This document shows, in pieces, positions 58,845 through 64,000 of a stretch of 64,000 bases of DNA (its first letter is position 1; every line of letters starts with the position of its first letter). Source of the DNA: Alphaproteobacteria bacterium MarineAlpha5_Bin5 (GTDB lineage: Bacteria > Pseudomonadota > Alphaproteobacteria > HIMB59 > GCA-002718135); NCBI GenBank assembly GCA_002938205.1, contig PTKZ01000007.1:1-64000 (forward strand). The letters run 5' to 3'. A program made the position numbers and the translations under genes. The notes beneath the pieces were generated by a model. The model saw nothing but the letters and a program-made list of their open reading frames with translations. It did not search any database and was not told the DNA's origin.

Positions 58845-60143
58845 GTGGCAAAAATTATAAGCTTTTCAGTAAAGGATGTTCGTTTTCCTACATCTAAAGA
58901 TTTAACTGGTTCTGATGCAGTGCATACAGACCCTGATTATTCTGCAACTTATGTTACTATTTATACATCTGATGAAAATTTAAAAGGCTATGGCATTGCA
59001 TTTACTCTTGGCAAGGGTAACGATATTGTTGCTGATTGTATAAAACATTTTTTTCCGCTGTTTATTGGAATTACAGTTGAGGAACTAGAGAATGAAATAG
59101 GAAACTTATGGTTTAAATGTGTTGATCATAGTCAACTTAGATGGCTAGGTCCTGAAAAAGGTGTAGTGCATATGGCAGTTGCAGCAATATTTAATTCTTG
59201 TTGGGATTTGATTGCTAAGATACACAAAAAACCACTTTGGCAATTTATAGTTGATAGTAAACCAGAAACTATAATAAAATGGTTAACTTTTAAATATATA
59301 GAAGATGTTTTAACAGAGGAAGAGGCTTATAGAATCTTGGTTAATAGCCAAAAATATAAAGAAAATAGAGTTAAAATAATTTTAGAAGAAGGTTATCCAT
59401 CGTATACTACTGCCGCTGGTTGGTTGGGTTATTCTGATGAAAAAATAGTTAGGTTATGCAAAAAATATATTTCAATGGGATGGAAACACTTTAAGGTTAA
59501 AGTTGGGCTGGATTTAGAAGCAGATGTAAAAAGATTAAAATTAATAAGAGAAACAGTTGGTGATGAATGTTTTATTATGGTTGATGCAAATCAGCAATGG
59601 AATATAGAGCAGTCAATTAAACACATAAACGCGTATAAAAAATTTAATTTATTGTTTGTAGAAGAACCAACAAGTCCTGATGATGTTTTAGGCTTTGTTA
59701 AGATTAAAAAAGCTGTTGGAAACATTAATTTAGCTACAGGTGAAGCTTGTGGTGGCAGAATTATGTTTAAGCAATTTTTAGAATCAGGAGCAATGAATAT
59801 TTGCCAAATTGATAGCTGCCGGCTTGGAAGTATAAATGAAATTTTAACGGTTTTACTTATGGCTCATAAGTTTAAAGTGCCTGTTTTTCCACACGCTGGA
59901 GGTGTTGGATTATGTGAATATGTCCAGCATTTGTGCATGATTGATTATGTGTTAATTAATGGCGAAAAGCATAATAAGTTTGTTGAATACTCAGATCAGT
60001 TACATGAGCATTTTGCTTATCCTTGTACAATTAAGAATGGTAATTATATGCCTCCATTGGATCACGGATATTCTATTGAAATGAAAGAAAACTCTGTTAA
60101 TGAGTTTTTATTTCCTGATGGCAATTATTGGAGGAATAATTAA
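58845..60143 (+). CDS. L-fuconate dehydratase-like enolase-superfamily enzyme, KxK motif
   Basis: FPTSKDLTGSDAVHTDPDYSATYVTIYT, YTTAAGWLGYSDEKIVRLCKKYISMGWKHFKVKVGLD, MVDANQQW, EEPTSPDD and PVFPHAGGVGLCEYVQHL. Confidence 0.92.
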   Translation: MAKIISFSVKDVRFPTSKDLTGSDAVHTDPDYSATYVTIYTSDENLKGYGIAFTLGKGNDIVADCIKHFFPLFIGITVEELENEIGNLWFKCVDHSQLRWLGPEKGVVHMAVAAIFNSCWDLIAKIHKKPLWQFIVDSKPETIIKWLTFKYIEDVLTEEEAYRILVNSQKYKENRVKIILEEGYPSYTTAAGWLGYSDEKIVRLCKKYISMGWKHFKVKVGLDLEADVKRLKLIRETVGDECFIMVDANQQWNIEQSIKHINAYKKFNLLFVEEPTSPDDVLGFVKIKKAVGNINLATGEACGGRIMFKQFLESGAMNICQIDSCRLGSINEILTVLLMAHKFKVPVFPHAGGVGLCEYVQHLCMIDYVLINGEKHNKFVEYSDQLHEHFAYPCTIKNGNYMPPLDHGYSIEMKENSVNEFLFPDGNYWRNN

Positions 60144-60880
60144 TGCGACTAAAAAATAAAAAAATTGTTGTTACAGCTGCTGCTCAAGGAATAGGAAGAG
60201 CAACTGCTTTAGCTTTTGCAAATGAAGGAGCGGAAGTAATTGCTACAGATATTAATTTAGAAAAGTTAGATGAAATAAAACAAAGTAGTTCTAGTATTGT
60301 AACGCAAGAATTAGATTCAACAAATAAATCAGCAGTTGAAGTATTTGCCAATTCAATTGATAATATTGATATCTTGTTTCATGCAGTTGGTTTTGTGCAT
60401 CATGGAACAATAATGGATTGTGATTCTGTTGAATTTGATAGATCAATAAAAGTAAATATTTATTCTGCTTATTTAATGACTCAATTCTTACTACCCAAAA
60501 TGATAAAAAAACAAAAAGGCAATATTATTATAGTTTCTTCTGGAGCTTCTAGTTTAAAAGGTGCGCCAAATAGATTCATTTACGGCACAACAAAAGCTGC
60601 TTTAAATGGTTTCATTAAATCAATTGCTGTAGATTTTGTAAGACAAGGAATAAGATGTAATGGAATCTTACCTGGTACCGTAGAAACTCCATCATGGCAT
60701 GATAGAGTGAATATGGCGGAAGATCCAAAAAAAGCCAAAGAAGATTTTATTGCCCGACAATTAATGGGCCGTCTTGCTCAACCAGAAGAGATAGCTAATA
60801 TGGCTGTTTATCTTGCAAGTGATGAATCTGATTTTGTAACTGGTACTTTAAACTTAATTGATGGAGGGTGGACTTTATAA
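60143..60880 (+). CDS. SDR dehydrogenase (candidate 2-keto-3-deoxy-L-fuconate dehydrogenase)
   Basis: IVVTAAAQGIGRATALAFANEGAEVIATDI, YGTTKAALNGFIKSIAVDFVRQGIRCNGILPGTVETPSWHDRVN and VTGTLNLIDGGWTL. Confidence 0.92.
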   Translation: MRLKNKKIVVTAAAQGIGRATALAFANEGAEVIATDINLEKLDEIKQSSSSIVTQELDSTNKSAVEVFANSIDNIDILFHAVGFVHHGTIMDCDSVEFDRSIKVNIYSAYLMTQFLLPKMIKKQKGNIIIVSSGASSLKGAPNRFIYGTTKAALNGFIKSIAVDFVRQGIRCNGILPGTVETPSWHDRVNMAEDPKKAKEDFIARQLMGRLAQPEEIANMAVYLASDESDFVTGTLNLIDGGWTL

Positions 60881-61728
60881 TGAAAACTTTAAGATATAGG
60901 GAAGGCAGCAATGTTAAGCCTGGAATTATAGATGGTACAGGGAAAATTCGTGATGCTACTAGTTTGGTAAAGGATTGGGATAACGAAACAGTTACTGTTG
61001 AAAATATTAATTCAATCAAGGGAATAGACTTTACCTCGTTGCCAATAGTTGAAAAGATGGATAGTATTGCTCCATGTGTTTGTAAAAAAAGTATTGGAAA
61101 GTTTATTTGTATAGGACTCAACTATTCTGATCATGCTGAAGAAACAGGTATGGAAGTTCCTCCTGAACCCATTATGTTTTTTAAAGCTACCAGTGCCGTT
61201 TCTGGTCCAAATGACGATGTTATTATTCCAAAAACATCAGTTAAATCAGATTGGGAAGTGGAATTAGGTGTAGTTATTGGGAAGGAAGCCAAATACATAT
61301 CTGAGGATCAGTCGCAGGAGCACATAGCTGGTTATTGTGTTATTAACGATTTAAGTGAAAGAGACTTTCAATTTGAGCATTCTGGACAATGGGTAAAAGG
61401 AAAATCTTGTGATACTTTCGGTCCGATAGGTCCATACTTAGTTACTAAAGATGAGGTTGTTGATCCACAAAATCTAAAATTGTGGTTAGATTTAAATGGA
61501 AAAAGAATGCAAGATGGATCAACTGCAACTATGGTTTATGGAGTTAATTTTTTAATTAGTTATATTAGTCAATTTATGTCATTACAGCCAGGTGACATCA
61601 TTTCCACTGGCACTCCTCCTGGGGTTGGCATGGGAATGAAACCACAAGTGTTTTTAAAACCAGGAGATGTGATGAAATTGGGCATTGAAGGTTTAGGAGA
61701 GCAAATACAAAACACAGTTGCAGCTTAA
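60880..61728 (+). CDS. Fumarylacetoacetate hydrolase family protein (candidate 2,4-diketo-3-deoxy-L-fuconate hydrolase)
   Basis: FICIGLNYSDHAEETGMEVPPEPIMFFKATSAVSGPNDDVIIP, DWEVELGVVIGKEAKYI and GDIISTGTPPGVGMGMKP. ATG at 60880 preferred. Confidence 0.93.
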   Translation: MKTLRYREGSNVKPGIIDGTGKIRDATSLVKDWDNETVTVENINSIKGIDFTSLPIVEKMDSIAPCVCKKSIGKFICIGLNYSDHAEETGMEVPPEPIMFFKATSAVSGPNDDVIIPKTSVKSDWEVELGVVIGKEAKYISEDQSQEHIAGYCVINDLSERDFQFEHSGQWVKGKSCDTFGPIGPYLVTKDEVVDPQNLKLWLDLNGKRMQDGSTATMVYGVNFLISYISQFMSLQPGDIISTGTPPGVGMGMKPQVFLKPGDVMKLGIEGLGEQIQNTVAA

Positions 61729-61730
61729 TT

Positions 61731-62885
61731 ATGTTTGGCAGTATAAATAATTGTCATAATGTAAAAGATTTTAGAAAATTAGCTAAGAGAAAATTACCAA
61801 GCCCTATATTTCATTACATAGATGGTGGATCAGATGATGAGGTAACTTATAGAAGAAATACAGAATCTTTTGAAAAATGTGATTTAATTCCTGATGTTTT
61901 ATCAGGAGTTAATAAAGTTGACATGAGCACAACAGTGATGGGGCAAAAAATTGATATGCCTTTATACTGCGCACCAACGGCTTTACAAAGATTATTTCAT
62001 CCTGATGGAGAAATGGCAGTTGGAAAAGCTGCACAAAAATATGGGACTATGTTTGGATTATCCTCTTTAGGTACGTTTAGTATAGAGGATATTGCAAGAG
62101 AAATAAAGACACCCAAATTGTTTCAATTATATGTTCATAAAGATGAAGGTTTAAACCGCAGTATGCTTGATAAGGCAAAAGAATCTAATTTTGAAGCATT
62201 AGCATTAACAGTTGATACTGCCGCAGGTGGAAATAGGGAGAGAGATTTATATACAGGCTTTACTTATCCGCTTAAATTATCATTTAGGAGCATGTTAGAT
62301 TTTGTTTTAAAACCTTCTTGGGGAATCAATTATATAACTCATAAAAGATTTGAGTTAAGTCAATTAAAGGATCATGTAGCAGAAGGCACAAGTATTTCAA
62401 TTTCAGTTGGAGATTATTTTACTAAATTGCTTGATGATAAATTAGATTGGAAAAAAGCAGAAGAAATAAACAAATACTGGGGAAAACCATTTGCTATTAA
62501 AGGCATTATGTCAGTTGCGGACGCAAAGAAAGCCGTTGATATTGGAGCAAGTGCAGTTATGGTATCAAATCATGGAGGACGTCAATTAGATGGATCAGTT
62601 TCTTCTTTTGATCAATTAGCTGATATTGTTGATGCAGTTGGAGATAAAGTTGATGTAATATGTGAGGGAGGAATACGAAGAGGAACACATGTTTTAAAAG
62701 CTCTATCCCTTGGTGCAAAGGCTTGTTCTGGGGGAAGAATGTATCTTTATGCCCTAGCAGCCGGAGGACAGAGAGGTGTAGAAAGAATTATAGGCAAACT
62801 AAGAGAAGAAATTGAAAGAGATATGATATTAATGGGCGTTAGTAATATTAAAGATCTTACAAGAAAAAATCTTAGATTTAGATAA
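61731..62885 (+). CDS. FMN-dependent alpha-hydroxy-acid dehydrogenase (L-lactate dehydrogenase LldD-like)
   Basis: LPSPIFHYIDGGSDDEVTYRRN, LALTVDTAAGGNRERDL, FAIKGIMSVADAKKAVDIGASAVMVSNHGGRQLDGS. Confidence 0.94.
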   Translation: MFGSINNCHNVKDFRKLAKRKLPSPIFHYIDGGSDDEVTYRRNTESFEKCDLIPDVLSGVNKVDMSTTVMGQKIDMPLYCAPTALQRLFHPDGEMAVGKAAQKYGTMFGLSSLGTFSIEDIAREIKTPKLFQLYVHKDEGLNRSMLDKAKESNFEALALTVDTAAGGNRERDLYTGFTYPLKLSFRSMLDFVLKPSWGINYITHKRFELSQLKDHVAEGTSISISVGDYFTKLLDDKLDWKKAEEINKYWGKPFAIKGIMSVADAKKAVDIGASAVMVSNHGGRQLDGSVSSFDQLADIVDAVGDKVDVICEGGIRRGTHVLKALSLGAKACSGGRMYLYALAAGGQRGVERIIGKLREEIERDMILMGVSNIKDLTRKNLRFR

Positions 62886-62945
62886 AATTAGAAATTTTTC
62901 AAAAAAATTATTTATTATATTTAAAAATTATTCTAGAATTTTTTT

Positions 62946-63266
62946 ATGAATATCGAAATTGAACCAGTTCACATAGGAGAAGTTGAAGATATTGATATTG
63001 GGTCTGTAGAAAATTTTGAACATGAAGAGATAGATTATGCAATTTATCATTTAGAATCTGGTTTTTTTGCAACACAGGGACATTGTTCATGTGAAGAACA
63101 AGCTTTTTTAAGTGAAGCTACAGTAGAAGGAGAAGAATTAGAATGTGCTAGTTGTGGTAATACTTACAGTATTGTTTCAGGAGATCCGATAAGTGATTTA
63201 GAATTACCTCCACTTAAAATTTATGATGTTTCTGAAGAAGATGGGAGTATTTTTTTAAATCTTTAA
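62946..63266 (+). CDS. Rieske-like small ferredoxin (MocE-like) with all-Cys predicted ligands
   Basis: 106 aa; YHLESGFFATQGHCSCEEQAFLSEATVEGEELECASCGNTYSIVSGDPISDLELPPLKIYDV. Fits the MocE-type Rieske layout, but both His ligands are replaced by Cys. Confidence 0.8.
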   Translation: MNIEIEPVHIGEVEDIDIGSVENFEHEEIDYAIYHLESGFFATQGHCSCEEQAFLSEATVEGEELECASCGNTYSIVSGDPISDLELPPLKIYDVSEEDGSIFLNL

Positions 63267-63994
63267 TTAAGATTTAATATTTCAGAATTTACAATATTAT
63301 TAAAATTAAGCTCCTCATTTTTCGTAAGAAAATTAATTATATTTTTACATACTTCTATAGCCATTCTTTTTTTACATTCTGATGTTAAAGCAGCGTTATG
63401 CGGCGATAGTACAATATTATTTAAATTAAAATAGGGATGATTTATTACTGGTGGCTCAACTTCGAAGACATCTATCCCAGCTCCTGCAATTCTATTTTCT
63501 TTTAAAGCTAAAGCCAATGCTTTTTCATTAATTATTCCCCCTCTTGCAGTGTTTACAATTATTAAATTTTTTTTAACTAGAGAAAATTCATTATCAGATA
63601 TGAAGTTTTTTGTTTTTTGATTAAGTGGAAGATGGATACTTATATAGTCTGCAATTTTTAAACCTTCTTCTTTGTTTATGGGCTGACAATTATATTTTTC
63701 AACATCAGAATTTTTTATATAAGGATCATAGACAAAAACTTTGGAATCAAAACCTAAGCATCTTTTTGCTAGTGCTCTTCCAATTCTACCAAAACCTATG
63801 ATTAATATATTTTTATTATAAATCTCAAATGTTTCTTCTAGGGAGTTTTTTTCTTTATACTTTCCTGCTTTTGTTAATTTATCAGATAAATGAATTTTTT
63901 TAATTAAATAAAAAAACATTGATATAACATGTTCAGCAACAGTTACTGCGTTAGCAGTACCAGTAATTCCTAAAGCGATTTTATTGTTATCCAA
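63263..63994 (-). CDS. D-2-hydroxyacid dehydrogenase (SerA-like), N-terminus beyond the window
   Basis: ILIIGFGRIGRALAKRCLGFDSKVFVYDPY, IVNTARGGIINEKALALAL, AGIDVFEVEPP and LSPHNAALTSECKKRMA. Confidence 0.92.
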   Translation of the reverse strand: MDNNKIALGITGTANAVTVAEHVISMFFYLIKKIHLSDKLTKAGKYKEKNSLEETFEIYNKNILIIGFGRIGRALAKRCLGFDSKVFVYDPYIKNSDVEKYNCQPINKEEGLKIADYISIHLPLNQKTKNFISDNEFSLVKKNLIIVNTARGGIINEKALALALKENRIAGAGIDVFEVEPPVINHPYFNLNNIVLSPHNAALTSECKKRMAIEVCKNIINFLTKNEELNFNNIVNSEILNLN

Positions 63995-64000
63995 AAATTT

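Noticed and set aside
60795-61121. 108-aa antisense ORF across the SDR/FAH junction
   Set aside because: Overlaps two confident genes on the other strand; no motif.
1-64000. CRISPR array, rRNA genes, transposases or prophage structural genes
   Set aside because: None visible: no regularly spaced repeats, and no ORF in the track shows transposase, integrase or capsid motifs.

Overview
AT-rich bacterial chromosome segment, probably from a marine alphaproteobacterium of SAR11, HIMB59 or AEGEAN-169 type (lineage inferred from gene content and composition, not verified). It reads as four zones. (1) About 1-5.1 kb: a tRNA-Leu(CAA) truncated at the left edge, followed by two tandem cassettes. Each cassette ends in a perfect 20-bp repeat (AGGGCGTCGTATGGGCGTCT) and a degraded copy of tRNA-Leu plus its upstream flank. 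The second cassette carries an SGNH / SxtJ-like / DUF5989-like / NodU-type carbamoyltransferase operon, including a 49-aa ORF absent from the supplied ORF track. (2) About 5.1-19 kb: a very AT-rich surface-glycan locus with CDP-glucose-derived deoxysugar genes (rfbF, rfbH, rfbG), a TPP-dependent acetolactate-synthase-like enzyme, a NeuB-cupin fusion, a sugar methyltransferase, a GT2 and a radical SAM protein paired with an unknown protein. (3) About 19-25.6 kb: core genes (bactofilin, ALDH, glcB, SufE, galT, galE). (4) About 25.8-64 kb: a dense sugar-acid catabolic region with six enolase-superfamily (MR/MLE) paralogs, three ABC transporter loci, a signal-less orphan solute-binding protein inside a MaoC/CaiB operon, and a nearly complete non-phosphorylating L-fucose-to-pyruvate/lactate route. 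It ends with a Rieske-like small protein whose predicted cluster ligands are all cysteines. No CRISPR array, rRNA, transposase or integrase was seen.
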